A stretch of 64,000 nt of DNA, from positions 2,976,001 to 3,040,000 of the forward strand of contig NZ_CP099734.1 in the NCBI RefSeq assembly GCF_025398175.1. Reading direction: 5' to 3'. Each line of letters starts with the position of its first letter. Position 1 is the first letter of the stretch. The stretch comes from Photobacterium sp. TY1-4. Lineage in GTDB: Bacteria; Pseudomonadota; Gammaproteobacteria; Enterobacterales; Vibrionaceae. The translations under genes were made by a program, and so were the position numbers. Positions 7,297 through 23,096 of the stretch are shown here, one piece after another. Under the pieces are notes generated by a model. The model did no database searches. It was not told the origin of the DNA and saw nothing but the letters and a program-made list of their open reading frames with translations.

Positions 7297-9123
7297 TCAG
7301 CGCTCGCTATCGGTCATCACCATGGTACAGTTGCGCCCGGCCGCCTTGGCTTTATAGAGCGCGATATCGGCCATTTCGACCAGGTCCCCGTAGTCCTGAG
7401 TCGGCAACGGCGTCACCGTGGCAATCCCCAGGCTGACGGTCAGCTTGTCATCCACATCTGAATAGGCATGAACAATGCCCTGCGCCGCCAGTTGCTGGTG
7501 GACCTTCTCGGCCACCACCAGCCCGCCTTCCGGGTTGGTATTGGGCAGCAGAAAGGCAAACTCCTCACCGCCGTAGCGAGCCACTTCATCGGTTTCGCGC
7601 CGGATCACGTCACGGAACACCTTGGCGACCTCCCGCAACGCATAGTCGCCCTGCTGGTGGCCATAGTTATCGTTGAACGCCTTGAAGCTGTCGATATCAC
7701 ACAAAATCAGGGTCAGCGGTTTTTGCTCCCGGATATGGCCATGCCAGAGCTTGCGCAACTGCTCGTCAAAGTAACGCCGGTTGGCCACCTTGGTCAGGCT
7801 GTCGACAAAACTCATTTCCTGCAGCTCCATAATCGCATCCGCCAGCTGCTGCTCGGCCATCCGCCGCTCCGTCACATCCCGGGCCATCACCAGCACCCCG
7901 GGCACGCCGTCCGTCGGGTCCCGATATGGGGTTTTCACCATCTCGTACCAAATCGGGGTGCCGTCTTCGAGAATCACATAATCATCGGTTTTGACCGTTT
8001 TGCCTTCCCGCAGGACCTGGCGGTCGGTTTCCTGAAACTCTTCCCATTTGTCCGGCTCCAGCACATCCGCCGCCGACTTGCCGAGCAAGGTCGCCTGGGT
8101 AAAGCCCAGCGCGCGGGCAAACGGCTCATTGCAGCCGACATAAATACCGTGTTCGTTATACAGGCCAATCGGATCCGAGCTGGCTTCAAAAATCGTGTTG
8201 AGCAATGAGCTGCGCTGGGCCAGGGCTTGCTCGGTGATCTCCCGTTTCTCGATCTCCTGCTTCAGACTCTCCTGCATATCATGCCAGTCCGTCACATCGT
8301 GGCTGATCGACAGCGTACCAATCACCTCGCCGAGATCATCAATCAGTTGGGTTTTATTGGTTTCCAGTAACCGACTGGCCCCGTCCGGCGCCGTGGTCCA
8401 GGTATGCAGCGGATGCAGGGAAGCCGCCATGTTCTCATCGTCCATTACCCCTTCCGAGAACCGACCGCGCCAGAAGCGGTTGAAGGCTTTATTGGTACCG
8501 ATGATCTGGCCGCTGCGATCCTGGTAGTACACCAACTCAGACAAGGAGTTCAGCACCTGCTGGAAAATACGCTGCTCCTGCTCAAGCTGGGCAGACGATG
8601 CCGGCTGTTGGGGCGGTTGCGACAAATACAGCAGCCAGGACGCCTGCCATTTAAAACGAATCGGCTGCCCGGCAACCGCAAGTGATGAGGCAGACCCGGG
8701 TTTAAGCCGAAGGGGCTCGGGGGCATTCTGCAATCCAGGGCGATACGACAGCGGCCGGAGAAAATCACACAGCATCTCGGCGCCGATCTCATCCGGATAG
8801 AGATAACGGCTGCCCAGTTTGCGAACCCCTATCAACTCACAGCAGCGTTTGTTGGCATAGAGCAAGGCGCCGTCTTTGCGCCGGATAATCGCCACCGCCA
8901 ACGGCAAATCGGTCAAGATAAGGTGCAACCGCCGGAACGACGCCGCATCCAGGTGTAGCAGCATCATCACCAGCAACCCGCAGCCGACCACAGCCCCGGT
9001 CACGATCAGGACCGACAGCAATACCGGATGACCGACCCGATCAGCCGTCTCGGCGGCCAGCCCGGCCACCGGGAACATGGAGAGAGCAGCCAACCCGGCC
9101 GGGCGGCGAACAAAACGCAACAT
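7297..9123 (-). CDS. Membrane PAS-PAS-PAS-GGDEF diguanylate cyclase
   Basis: 608 residues. A signal-like N-terminus (1-24) and a transmembrane helix (about 35-57) precede three PAS-like segments starting near residue 68 (LPLAVAIIRRKDGALLYANK), 190 (LNSLSELVYYQDRSGQIIG) and 310 (IFEASSDPIGLYNEHGIYVG). A GGDEF domain follows (about 435-605). The active-site motif is GGEEF at 518-522 and the product-inhibition I-site RETD sits at 509-512, exactly five residues before it, so c-di-GMP synthesis with feedback inhibition is expected. No EAL or HD-GYP domain follows. It lies 60 nt downstream of the yhcC-type gene on the same strand and upstream of arcB, an arrangement I remember from Vibrio. Ligands of the PAS domains are unknown. 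Confidence 0.93.
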   Translation of the reverse strand: MLRFVRRPAGLAALSMFPVAGLAAETADRVGHPVLLSVLIVTGAVVGCGLLVMMLLHLDAASFRRLHLILTDLPLAVAIIRRKDGALLYANKRCCELIGVRKLGSRYLYPDEIGAEMLCDFLRPLSYRPGLQNAPEPLRLKPGSASSLAVAGQPIRFKWQASWLLYLSQPPQQPASSAQLEQEQRIFQQVLNSLSELVYYQDRSGQIIGTNKAFNRFWRGRFSEGVMDDENMAASLHPLHTWTTAPDGASRLLETNKTQLIDDLGEVIGTLSISHDVTDWHDMQESLKQEIEKREITEQALAQRSSLLNTIFEASSDPIGLYNEHGIYVGCNEPFARALGFTQATLLGKSAADVLEPDKWEEFQETDRQVLREGKTVKTDDYVILEDGTPIWYEMVKTPYRDPTDGVPGVLVMARDVTERRMAEQQLADAIMELQEMSFVDSLTKVANRRYFDEQLRKLWHGHIREQKPLTLILCDIDSFKAFNDNYGHQQGDYALREVAKVFRDVIRRETDEVARYGGEEFAFLLPNTNPEGGLVVAEKVHQQLAAQGIVHAYSDVDDKLTVSLGIATVTPLPTQDYGDLVEMADIALYKAKAAGRNCTMVMTDSER

Positions 9124-9183
9124 GCTTGATTTTCTATCGTGGCGAAAAAATGAGTCGATAATCTAACATAGTTTGTACAGCCA

Positions 9184-10116
9184 CTATAGCGCTGGCCGGG
9201 CAATAAATGGTTGGTCCAGCGCGCTGCCCTGCGCGCCGTCCCGGATCAGTTGCCGACTGATTTCCGTCATCGCCAGCCAGCGGTTCTCACACCAGTCCGG
9301 CGCCAGCAAGGTCGGTTTGCGGGCATTGGCCGACACCCGGTGGTAGACCACATTCGCGGGGGTATTGCGGATCATCGCGCTGGCGATATCCACATAATCC
9401 GCCAAGCTGATCTCGCTCATCCGACCGGCCTGCCAGGCCTTGGCCATGGTACTGCCGGTCACAATATGCAGCGGATGCAACTTGATGCCATCGACCCCGA
9501 CCGCCACCACCCGGCGCAATGTCTCCAGGCACTCAGCCTCCCCTTCCCCCGGTAATCCGACAATCAAATGGGTACACACCTTGAGCCCCAGCGCTCGGGC
9601 CTGCTCGGCAACCCGGGCATAGCAGGCAAAATCGTGGCCGCGATTGATGCGCTTCAGCGTGTGGTCATGAGCCGTTTGCAGCCCCAGCTCGAGCCAAATT
9701 TCATAGCCCTGACGCTGGTATGCGGCCAGCAGCGTGAGTACGGCCGGCGGCACACAATCCGGCCGGGTCCCGACGCACAAGCCGACGATATCCGCCGCCG
9801 TTAACGCTTCTTCATACATCGCCTTCAAAGCCTGCACTTCCGCATAGGTACTGGTATAGGCCTGAAAATACGCCAGATAGCGCTGCGCCCGGTTCACCTC
9901 CCCCGCCCGCGCCCGGAGCTGGTCACGGATCGGCAGAAACCGGGCCTGCTCATCGGCAAAGGACGCGACGTTACAGAAGGTACAGCCGCCCCGCCCAATC
10001 GTACCGTCCCGGTTCGGGCAACTGAATCCGCCGTGCAGTGTCAGCTTATGGACCTTTTCCCCGTACCGGCGCTGTAAATCCTGCCCGAAGGTATTGACGA
10101 GTTCATGCAGTTGCAT
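9184..10116 (-). CDS. Radical SAM protein, YhcC family
   Basis: The frame is open to 10251, but the family begins at MQLHELVNTFGQDLQRRYGE. ATG 10116, with a GGGGA site on the minus strand, gives 310 residues, the usual length; the 45 upstream codons are hydrophobic and unlike the family. The cluster motif is the YhcC/TIGR01212 form: LTLHGGFSCPNRDG then GRGGCTFCNVASF, giving three cysteines for the 4Fe-4S cluster that cleaves S-adenosylmethionine. A downstream segment IVGLCVGTRPDCVP and LELGLQTAHDHTLKRINRGH are typical of the Elp3-like radical SAM barrel. The substrate is unknown. It sits upstream of the diguanylate cyclase and divergently from gltB1. Confidence 0.9.
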   Translation of the reverse strand: MQLHELVNTFGQDLQRRYGEKVHKLTLHGGFSCPNRDGTIGRGGCTFCNVASFADEQARFLPIRDQLRARAGEVNRAQRYLAYFQAYTSTYAEVQALKAMYEEALTAADIVGLCVGTRPDCVPPAVLTLLAAYQRQGYEIWLELGLQTAHDHTLKRINRGHDFACYARVAEQARALGLKVCTHLIVGLPGEGEAECLETLRRVVAVGVDGIKLHPLHIVTGSTMAKAWQAGRMSEISLADYVDIASAMIRNTPANVVYHRVSANARKPTLLAPDWCENRWLAMTEISRQLIRDGAQGSALDQPFIARPAL

Positions 10117-10750
10117 GGCATTCCCCGAATAGTGAATGAAAGCCGCGCAGGTTAGCACCAAAAAACAGCCGAAAATTTGTGCCAAAACAATAAAACCATC
10201 GTGCCAAAGCAATAAAAAGAACCACAGGCGGCCATTCTCTGTAGCACTCAAAGGGCGTGTAATTAAAAAACAACAAAATGAAACCCTGCGGCAACAAAAT
10301 TACCGACATAAATGACTACTGAGCTCGCGGACTTTGTCGTCAATATTCAAAATGAGAGGCATTATCGACTAAACAACCGATTACAACCGCTAGCCATTCA
10401 TCAACCCGGCAATTTTATGCAGACGACCCTTCAATAATTGTTGGTAATTAATCAATCAAAAATGTAGGATAGTTACAGCTGTGCGCAATTTATGAACAAT
10501 AAAAATGACGAAATCACCCTACTTTTTAGTGATTTCTGTCACATCACCAGTACAGCCGTAGCACTTTTGCTAACCAGGACAGAGGTGCTACAGCATTAAG
10601 TTTGCTTTTGATTTGAAACATCATCCCACAGCAAACACACATTGCCCGGGCAGGACAAGAGGTCCATTTATCCCCTGCAATGTCATAACACCGATTAGGG
10701 ATAACTCGGGCTTCTGGATTGAGGCCTGTTGAAACTGGAAGGAAGTATCT
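10117..10750. other. Long gltB1 / yhcC divergent intergenic region
   Basis: 634 nt without a convincing gene, clearly AT-richer than the flanks. The dyad at 10510-10536 is listed separately. An AT-rich tract (10430-10500) is a plausible gltB1 promoter zone, and 10540-10735 would be a long leader. Open frames here lack ribosome sites and family features. No tRNA or recognised riboswitch fold was seen by eye. Confidence 0.5.
10510..10536. promoter_or_regulatory. 8-bp dyad upstream of gltB1
   Basis: gaaatcac (10510-10517) and gtgatttc (10529-10536) are perfect reverse complements separated by 11 nt, about 215 nt upstream of the gltB1 start. The geometry fits a dimeric regulator site or a leader hairpin. 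The regulator is unknown. Confidence 0.4.
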
Positions 10751-13700
10751 ATGACAGATCAAGCGCAGAAGGCTCAGGGACTGTACGTACCTGAACTCGA
10801 GCACGATGCCTGTGGTATCGGCTTTGTCGCCCATCTCAAAAACCGCAAATCCCATCAGATTGTCACCCAGGCGCTGGATATGCTGGCCCGCATGGAACAC
10901 CGGGGTGGCCAGGGATGTGATCCGTGCAGCGGTGACGGTGCCGGTATTTTGCTACAAAAGCCCCATGAATTCCTGCTGGAGGAAACCGTCAAGCTCGGGA
11001 TCCGGCTGCCGGCCTTTGATCAGTACGGGGTGGGTGTCGTCCTGTTTCCGAAAGACGAAGACAAACGCCAGCAATGCCGCGATATTCTCGAGCGTAACGC
11101 CAAGCGTCTGGACCTGGAGATTATCGGCTACCGGGTGCTGCCGGTCGACAATTCCATGATCGGCGCCGATCCGCTCAGCACTGAGCCGCAGTTCGAACAC
11201 GTGTTTGTCACCGGTGGGCCGGGCCTGGAACCTGCCGCGCTGGAGCGCAAGCTGTATGTGCTGCGAAACTACACGGTGCGGGTCTGCCTCGAAAGCATTG
11301 CCAACATCGGTGATGACTTCTACATCAACTCGCTGTCTTACAAAACGCTTGTCTACAAGGGGCAGCTCACCACCGAGCAAGTCCCGCAGTACTTCCTTGA
11401 TCTGCAGAACCCGTCGATGGTGACGGCCCTGGCGCTGGTTCACTCACGCTTTTCAACCAATACCTTCCCGAAATGGCGTCTGGCGCAGCCTTTCCGTTAC
11501 ATCGCTCACAACGGGGAAATCAACACCGTACGCGGCAACCTGAACTGGATGAAAGCCCGCGAGGCGATCCTCGAATCGGACCTGTTTACCCAGCAGGAAA
11601 TCGACATGCTGCTGCCGATCTGCCAGGAAGGCAGCTCGGACTCGTCAAACTTTGATATGGCGCTGGAGCTGCTGGTGCTCTCCGGTCGCAGCCTGCCGCA
11701 TGCGCTGATGATGCTGATCCCGGAAGCGTGGCAGGAAAACAAAAATCTGGATCCCAAGCGCCGTGCGTTCTACCAGTACCACGCCAATGTGATGGAGCCG
11801 TGGGACGGCCCGGCCTCGGTCTGCTTTACCGATGGTGTCCAGGTCGGCGCAACGCTGGATCGCAACGGCCTGCGCCCGTCGCGCTACACCGTGACCAAAG
11901 ACGACTTCCTGATCATGGCATCCGAATCCGGCGTGGTGGAGATCGCGCCGGAAAACATCCAGTTCCGTGGCCGCCTACAGCCGGGCCGGATCTTCGTGGC
12001 CGACCTGGAGCAGGGGCGGATCATCTCGGATGAAGAAGTCAAAGACACCATTGCCTCCACCCAACCATACGAGCAATGGGTGCAGGACAACCTGCTGAGT
12101 CTGAAATCGCTGCCGGATGCGGATAACCGCCACCATCAACCGACGCCGGAGCGTCTGCTGCACCACCAGCAAGCCTTCGGGATCAGCTCAGAAGAAGTCA
12201 ATGATATCCTCGTACCGCTGGCCAAAACCGGCTACGAGCCGCTCAGCGCCATGGGGGCCGACTGGCCGCTGGCTGTGCTGTCACACCAGTCGCAACACCT
12301 GTCGAACTACTTCAAGCAGTTGTTTGCCCAAGTCACCAACCCGCCGATCGACCCGATCCGCGAGCGGATGGTCATGTCGCTCAACACCTACCTCGGCAAA
12401 GATCAGAACCTGCTGAGCGAAACCCCGGAACACTGCCAGAAAGTTGAGCTGGAGTCGCCGGTGCTGAGCAATGCTGAGCTGGAAAAACTACGCGCGATCG
12501 ATAACGAGCACCTGCAGGCCAAAACGCTGGATATCGTGTTCCGTGCCAGCGGCGAGCCGGGCAAGCTCGAGCGCGCCCTCAAGCGGATTTGCCAGTATTC
12601 GGAAGATGCGGTGATCGACGGCTATTCGATCATCATCCTGACCGACCGGGCGGTGAACTCCAACCATGCGGCCATTCCGGCGATGCTGGCAGTCGGCGCA
12701 GTGCACCACCACCTGATCCGCAAGGGCCTGCGCGCCAAGTGTGACATTGTGGTCGAAACCGGGGATGCCCGTGAAACCCACCACTTTGCCACCCTGGTCG
12801 GCTACGGCGCCAACGCCGTCAACCCGTACTTGGTGACCGAAACCCTGGTTGATCTGCAACGCACCCGCAAGCTGGATCCGGCGCTGTCAGTCGACGAGCT
12901 GTTCAACAACTACCGCAAAGGGATCAACGGCGGTCTGTTGAAGATTTTCTCCAAGATGGGGATCTCCACCCTGCAGTCCTATCACGGCGCACAGATTTTC
13001 GAAGCGCTGGGGATCAGCAAATCGGTGGTCGACAAATACTTCACCGGCACCGTGTCGCGCATCGAAGGCCTGACCATTGACGACATCGCCAAAGAAGTGC
13101 TGATCCGTCACCGGGTCGGCTACCCGACCCGGGAAATCCCAATCCAGATGCTGGATGTCGGCGGGGTTTACCAGTGGAAACAGCGTGGCGAGAAACACCT
13201 GTTCAACCCGGAAACCATTTCGTTGCTGCAACAGTCGACCCGCAACAAGGACTACGGCCAGTTCAAGCAATACGCCAAAGCGGTGGACGATCAGGCCGAT
13301 GACGCCGCAACGCTGCGCAGCCAGCTGGACTTTATCAAAAATCCGGCCGGGGCCATCCCGCTCGAAGACGTCGAGCCGGTCGAGAACATCCTCAAGCGCT
13401 TTGCCACCGGGGCGATGAGTTTCGGCTCGATCTCGTACGAAGCGCACTCGACCCTAGCCGTAGCAATGAACCGGATCGGCGCCAAGTCGAACTCCGGCGA
13501 AGGCGGCGAAGATCCGATCCGCTTCGAGAAAAAAGCCAACGGCGACTGGGAGCGCTCGGCGATCAAACAGGTCGCTTCCGGCCGTTTCGGCGTAACCTCC
13601 TATTACCTGACCAACGCCGATGAGCTGCAAATCAAGATGGCTCAGGGTGCCAAGCCGGGCGAAGGCGGTCAGCTGCCGGGCGATAAAGTCGATGACTGGA

Positions 13701-15298
13701 TTGGCGCGACCCGTCACTCCACCCCGGGCGTCGGCCTGATCTCGCCACCGCCGCACCACGATATTTACTCGATCGAGGATCTGGCGCAGCTGATCTTTGA
13801 CCTGAAAAACGCCAACCGCGCCGGTCGGGTGAACGTCAAGCTGGTCTCAGAAGCCGGGGTCGGCACCATTGCCTCCGGTGTCGCTAAAGCCAAAGCAGAC
13901 GTGGTGCTGATCGCCGGGTTCGACGGCGGCACCGGGGCCTCACCGATGTCCTCGATCCGTCATACCGGCCTGCCTTGGGAGCTCGGCCTGGCGGAAACCC
14001 ACCAGACCCTGCTGAAAAACGGCCTGCGCAACCGCATCGTGGTTCAAAGTGACGGCCAGATGAAGACCCCGCGCGACCTCGCCGTGGCGACCCTGCTCGG
14101 TGCCGAGGAATGGGGCATCGCGACCGCTGCGCTGGTGGTGGAAGGCTGTATCATGATGCGGAAGTGTCACAAGAACACCTGTCCGGTCGGGATTGCGACC
14201 CAGAACAAGACGCTGCGCGAGCGTTTCGACGGCCGGGTAGAAGATGTCGTGACCTTCTTCCATTACATGGCGCAGGGTCTGCGTGAAATCATGGCTGAAC
14301 TGGGCTTCCGCACCATTGAGGAGATGGTCGGCCAGTCCCAGAAACTGAAGATCCGCGACAACATCAGCCACTGGAAATACCAGAACCTGAATCTCAGCCC
14401 GGTGCTGCACATCGAGCCTGCCCGGGCAGAAGACGGCGTCTATCAGCAGCGTGAGCAAGACCACGCGCTGGAAACCATCCTGGATCGCCGCCTGATTGAA
14501 ACGGCAGCGCCAGCCCTGTATGAAGGCAAGACGGTGGAAGCCACGTTTGACATCATCAATACCGACCGCAGTACCGGGACCATGCTGTCGAACGAAATCT
14601 CCAAGATTTACAAAGACCAAGGCTTACCACAGCCGATGAAGGTCAAGTTCAACGGCTCCGCCGGCCAGAGCTTCGGGGCGTTCCTCGCCAAAGGCGTGAC
14701 CTTTGAAGTGGAAGGGGATGCCAACGACTACTGGGGTAAAGGTCTGTCCGGCGGCACCCTGGCACTCTACCCGGACCGCCGGACCGACATCATTCCGGAA
14801 GACAACATCGTGGTCGGGAACGTCTGCTTCTACGGCGCGACCTCCGGGGAGTCCTATATCCGCGGCATGGCCGGCGAGCGCTTCTGCGTGCGTAACTCCG
14901 GCGCCAAGGTGGTGGTCGAAGGCGTCGGCGATCATGGCTGTGAGTACATGACCGGCGGGATCGCGGTGATCCTCGGCCAGACCGGACGCAACTTTGCCGC
15001 CGGGATGAGCGGTGGGGTCGCCTACGTCTGGGATCAGTTCGAAGACTTTGCAACCAAGCTCAATCCGGAGCTGGTCGATCTCGATCCGATTGAAGACGAA
15101 GACAAGGTCCTGCTGCGCGAAATGCTGACCAAACATATCGACTATACCGGCAGTACAGTGGCTCAAACTTTCCTCGATAACTTCGAGGGGAACCTGGCCC
15201 GGATGGTCAAAGTGATGCCGCGGGACTACAAAGCCGTCCTACAGCAGCGCAAAGCAGAAGCAGAGAACAAGGAAGTATTGGAGGCCGTCGATGGGTAA
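10751..15298 (+). CDS. gltB: Glutamate synthase large subunit, copy 1
   Basis: 1515 residues. A 20-residue propeptide ends at C21 (HDACGIGFVAHL), the N-terminal nucleophile of the class-II glutaminase domain (about 21-430). A central domain follows, then the FMN-binding synthase barrel (about 850-1230) with the 3Fe-4S cysteines C1133, C1139 and C1144 in CIMMRKCHKNTCPVG, and a beta-helix GXGXG domain (about 1290-1490). It converts glutamine plus 2-oxoglutarate to two glutamates using electrons from GltD. The N-terminus (KAQGLYVPELEHDACGIGF, HRGGQGCDP) resembles Gram-positive and plant GOGAT more than E. coli GltB. The start is set by aaggaag at 10740. Its 3' end overlaps gltD1 by 8 nt. A second, different gltB follows at 17189. 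Confidence 0.96.
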   Translation: MTDQAQKAQGLYVPELEHDACGIGFVAHLKNRKSHQIVTQALDMLARMEHRGGQGCDPCSGDGAGILLQKPHEFLLEETVKLGIRLPAFDQYGVGVVLFPKDEDKRQQCRDILERNAKRLDLEIIGYRVLPVDNSMIGADPLSTEPQFEHVFVTGGPGLEPAALERKLYVLRNYTVRVCLESIANIGDDFYINSLSYKTLVYKGQLTTEQVPQYFLDLQNPSMVTALALVHSRFSTNTFPKWRLAQPFRYIAHNGEINTVRGNLNWMKAREAILESDLFTQQEIDMLLPICQEGSSDSSNFDMALELLVLSGRSLPHALMMLIPEAWQENKNLDPKRRAFYQYHANVMEPWDGPASVCFTDGVQVGATLDRNGLRPSRYTVTKDDFLIMASESGVVEIAPENIQFRGRLQPGRIFVADLEQGRIISDEEVKDTIASTQPYEQWVQDNLLSLKSLPDADNRHHQPTPERLLHHQQAFGISSEEVNDILVPLAKTGYEPLSAMGADWPLAVLSHQSQHLSNYFKQLFAQVTNPPIDPIRERMVMSLNTYLGKDQNLLSETPEHCQKVELESPVLSNAELEKLRAIDNEHLQAKTLDIVFRASGEPGKLERALKRICQYSEDAVIDGYSIIILTDRAVNSNHAAIPAMLAVGAVHHHLIRKGLRAKCDIVVETGDARETHHFATLVGYGANAVNPYLVTETLVDLQRTRKLDPALSVDELFNNYRKGINGGLLKIFSKMGISTLQSYHGAQIFEALGISKSVVDKYFTGTVSRIEGLTIDDIAKEVLIRHRVGYPTREIPIQMLDVGGVYQWKQRGEKHLFNPETISLLQQSTRNKDYGQFKQYAKAVDDQADDAATLRSQLDFIKNPAGAIPLEDVEPVENILKRFATGAMSFGSISYEAHSTLAVAMNRIGAKSNSGEGGEDPIRFEKKANGDWERSAIKQVASGRFGVTSYYLTNADELQIKMAQGAKPGEGGQLPGDKVDDWIGATRHSTPGVGLISPPPHHDIYSIEDLAQLIFDLKNANRAGRVNVKLVSEAGVGTIASGVAKAKADVVLIAGFDGGTGASPMSSIRHTGLPWELGLAETHQTLLKNGLRNRIVVQSDGQMKTPRDLAVATLLGAEEWGIATAALVVEGCIMMRKCHKNTCPVGIATQNKTLRERFDGRVEDVVTFFHYMAQGLREIMAELGFRTIEEMVGQSQKLKIRDNISHWKYQNLNLSPVLHIEPARAEDGVYQQREQDHALETILDRRLIETAAPALYEGKTVEATFDIINTDRSTGTMLSNEISKIYKDQGLPQPMKVKFNGSAGQSFGAFLAKGVTFEVEGDANDYWGKGLSGGTLALYPDRRTDIIPEDNIVVGNVCFYGATSGESYIRGMAGERFCVRNSGAKVVVEGVGDHGCEYMTGGIAVILGQTGRNFAAGMSGGVAYVWDQFEDFATKLNPELVDLDPIEDEDKVLLREMLTKHIDYTGSTVAQTFLDNFEGNLARMVKVMPRDYKAVLQQRKAEAENKEVLEAVDG

Positions 15299-16763
15299 GC
15301 CGACTGGATTTTTAGAATTTGGCCGCGAGTTGCCAAAGAAAGTGGATCCGAGCGTCCGGATCCAGGACAACAAGGAGTTTGTCCTCAACGACGCGTTCGG
15401 GGACAAAATCAACACGCAGGCGTCGCGCTGCATGGATTGCGGGGTGCCGTTCTGCCACAACGGCTGTCCGATCGGCAACATCATTCCGGAGTTCAATGAT
15501 GCGGTCTATCGCGACAGCTGGGAAGAAGCCTGGCATATCCTGAGCTCGACCAATAACTTCCCGGAGTTTACCGGTCGGGTGTGTCCGGCGCCGTGTGAGA
15601 GCAGCTGTGTGCTCGGCATCAACCAGGATCCGATCACCATCTGTAACATCGAGAAAACCATTGTCGAAACGGCATACCGCGAAGGGTATGCCAAACCGAA
15701 GACACCGAGAAAACGTACCGGCAAGACCGTCGCCATTATCGGCAGCGGTCCGTCCGGTCTGGCAGCGGCGGAGCAACTCAACAGCGCCGGCCACAGCGTG
15801 ACTGTGTTTGAGCGCGATGAAAAAGTCGGTGGCCTGCTGCGGTTCGGGATCCCGGATTTCAAGCTCGGCATGGATATCATTGACCGTAAAATCAACCTGA
15901 TGGCTGAAGCCGGGGTCAAATTTGAAGTCAACGCCCATATCGGGGTCGACATCAATGCCCAGCAGCTGCGCCAAGAGTTTGATGTGATACTGCTGACCGG
16001 CGGCTCTACGGTTCCGCGGGATCTGCCGATCCCGGGCCGCGAGCTCAAAGGCGCCCACTATGCGATGGAGTTTCTGGCCCAGAACAACCGCCGCGCCAAC
16101 AACATGGATCTGAAAACCGAAGAAATCCATGCCAAAGGCAAACATGTGGTGGTGATCGGCGGCGGGGATACCGGCTCGGACTGTGTCGGTACCTCGAACC
16201 GTCACGGCGCGGCCAGTATCACTCAGGTCGAAATCATGCCGATGCCGCCGGAGCAACGCCCGGTCAATCAACCGTGGCCGGCCTATCCGATGATCCTGCG
16301 CACGTCGACCTCCCACGAGGAAGGCTGTGAACGACACTGGAATATTCTGACCAAGGAATTTATCGGTGACGAAGCGGGCAACCTCAAGGCGCTGCGCATT
16401 GCCGATATCCAGTGGCTCGAAGCCAAGCCGGGTGAGCGGCCGGGCTTTGAGGAAGTCCCGGGCTCGGAGCGAATCATTCCGTGCGATCTGGCATTCCTGG
16501 CGATGGGCTTTTTGCACCCGGAGCCGAACGGCGTGCTGGCGCAGCTGGATATTGCACTGGATGAACGCGGCAACGTCGCCACCCAGGGCTTTGCCACCAA
16601 CCAGAAGGGCGTGTTTGCTGCCGGGGATATGCGGACCGGTCAGTCCCTGGTGGTCCGCTGTATCAACGAAGGCCGTGAATGTGCCCGTGAAATCGATGCT
16701 TTCCTGATGGGTAATTCCAATCTGGAGGCCAAATCCGATTCACTTATGCTGTCTGAAGCCTGA
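15291..16763 (+). CDS. gltD: Glutamate synthase small subunit, copy 1
   Basis: 490 residues, overlapping the gltB1 stop by 8 nt, so the two are translationally coupled. The N-terminal domain has the 4Fe-4S cysteine sets CMDCGVPFCHNGCPIGN and GRVCPAPCESSCVLG. An FAD Rossmann motif (VAIIGSGPSGLAAAEQL, about 145-160) and an NADPH Rossmann motif (VVVIGGGDTGSDCVG, about 285-300) follow. The C-terminal FAD contact is GVFAAGDMRTGQSLVV. It transfers NADPH electrons to GltB1. Length fits the 490-residue Bacillus-like GltD better than the 472-residue E. coli form, consistent with its partner. A strong terminator follows. Confidence 0.96.
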   Translation: MGKPTGFLEFGRELPKKVDPSVRIQDNKEFVLNDAFGDKINTQASRCMDCGVPFCHNGCPIGNIIPEFNDAVYRDSWEEAWHILSSTNNFPEFTGRVCPAPCESSCVLGINQDPITICNIEKTIVETAYREGYAKPKTPRKRTGKTVAIIGSGPSGLAAAEQLNSAGHSVTVFERDEKVGGLLRFGIPDFKLGMDIIDRKINLMAEAGVKFEVNAHIGVDINAQQLRQEFDVILLTGGSTVPRDLPIPGRELKGAHYAMEFLAQNNRRANNMDLKTEEIHAKGKHVVVIGGGDTGSDCVGTSNRHGAASITQVEIMPMPPEQRPVNQPWPAYPMILRTSTSHEEGCERHWNILTKEFIGDEAGNLKALRIADIQWLEAKPGERPGFEEVPGSERIIPCDLAFLAMGFLHPEPNGVLAQLDIALDERGNVATQGFATNQKGVFAAGDMRTGQSLVVRCINEGRECAREIDAFLMGNSNLEAKSDSLMLSEA

Positions 16764-16789
16764 TTCCATTCAGTATTATCCTGAAAACC

Positions 16790-16817
16790 AAGCCGGCTCT
16801 CATGAGCCGGCTTTTTG
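16790..16817 (+). terminator. gltD1 terminator
   Basis: Perfect 10-bp stem aagccggctc / gagccggctt (16790-16799 with 16804-16813, loop tcat) followed by ttttt. Canonical rho-independent form. Confidence 0.9.
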
Positions 16818-16827
16818 TGACCGAATG

Positions 16828-16875
16828 AATCAGGATTCCCGAGCAGGCGTTGCCTGATCCTGGTGAATCCTGATT
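16828..16875. promoter_or_regulatory. Nested inverted repeat upstream of gltB2
   Basis: An 11-bp perfect repeat, aatcaggattc (16828-16838) and gaatcctgatt (16865-16875), encloses a second small stem caggc..gcctg (16844-16856). It could be a structured RNA tail of the gltD1 message or an operator for gltB2, about 315 nt upstream of the gene. Confidence 0.4.
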
Positions 16876-17188
16876 TGGTATAGCCCACCCTTCCCCCCCG
16901 AACATGAGCAAGAAAGTTCTAACTTTTCAGACAGTTCCCAGCCCGTTTTTCCTGCACTAAAATGTGAATTTATTGTTGCAGAAAAAGTAAAAACAAATGA
17001 ATTCCAATATGTTACGCCGAACCCTGTTCATAGATACGAGATTTTACTGCTCCTGTGATATGAATTTGACCTTTTTGTAAAATATCGTTAACTTCAAAGG
17101 ATGCTGGAAGCACAGATGGCGATCAGGGAGATCGCCATAAATATGCAGTAAGACTGCCCGGAGCGGGCAGAAGCAAGGGAGAGTTGCA

Positions 17189-23078
<5,890 letters not shown>

Positions 23079-23096
23079 ACCGCCGCAAGGAACGAC

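Larger units (their letters stand above)
16764..17188. other. Intergenic region between the two gltBD operons
   Basis: 425 nt holding the gltD1 terminator, a nested inverted repeat (16828-16875, listed separately), and an AT-rich tract (16960-17100) that likely carries the gltB2 promoter. A GGGAGA ribosome site lies just before 17189. No gene is seen. Confidence 0.6.

Noticed and set aside
10544..10900. Minus-strand frame covering the gltB1 start
   Set aside because: Overlaps the gltB1 leader and N-terminus antisense; no supporting motif.
15312..16517. 401-codon minus-strand frame
   Set aside because: Antisense shadow of gltD1.
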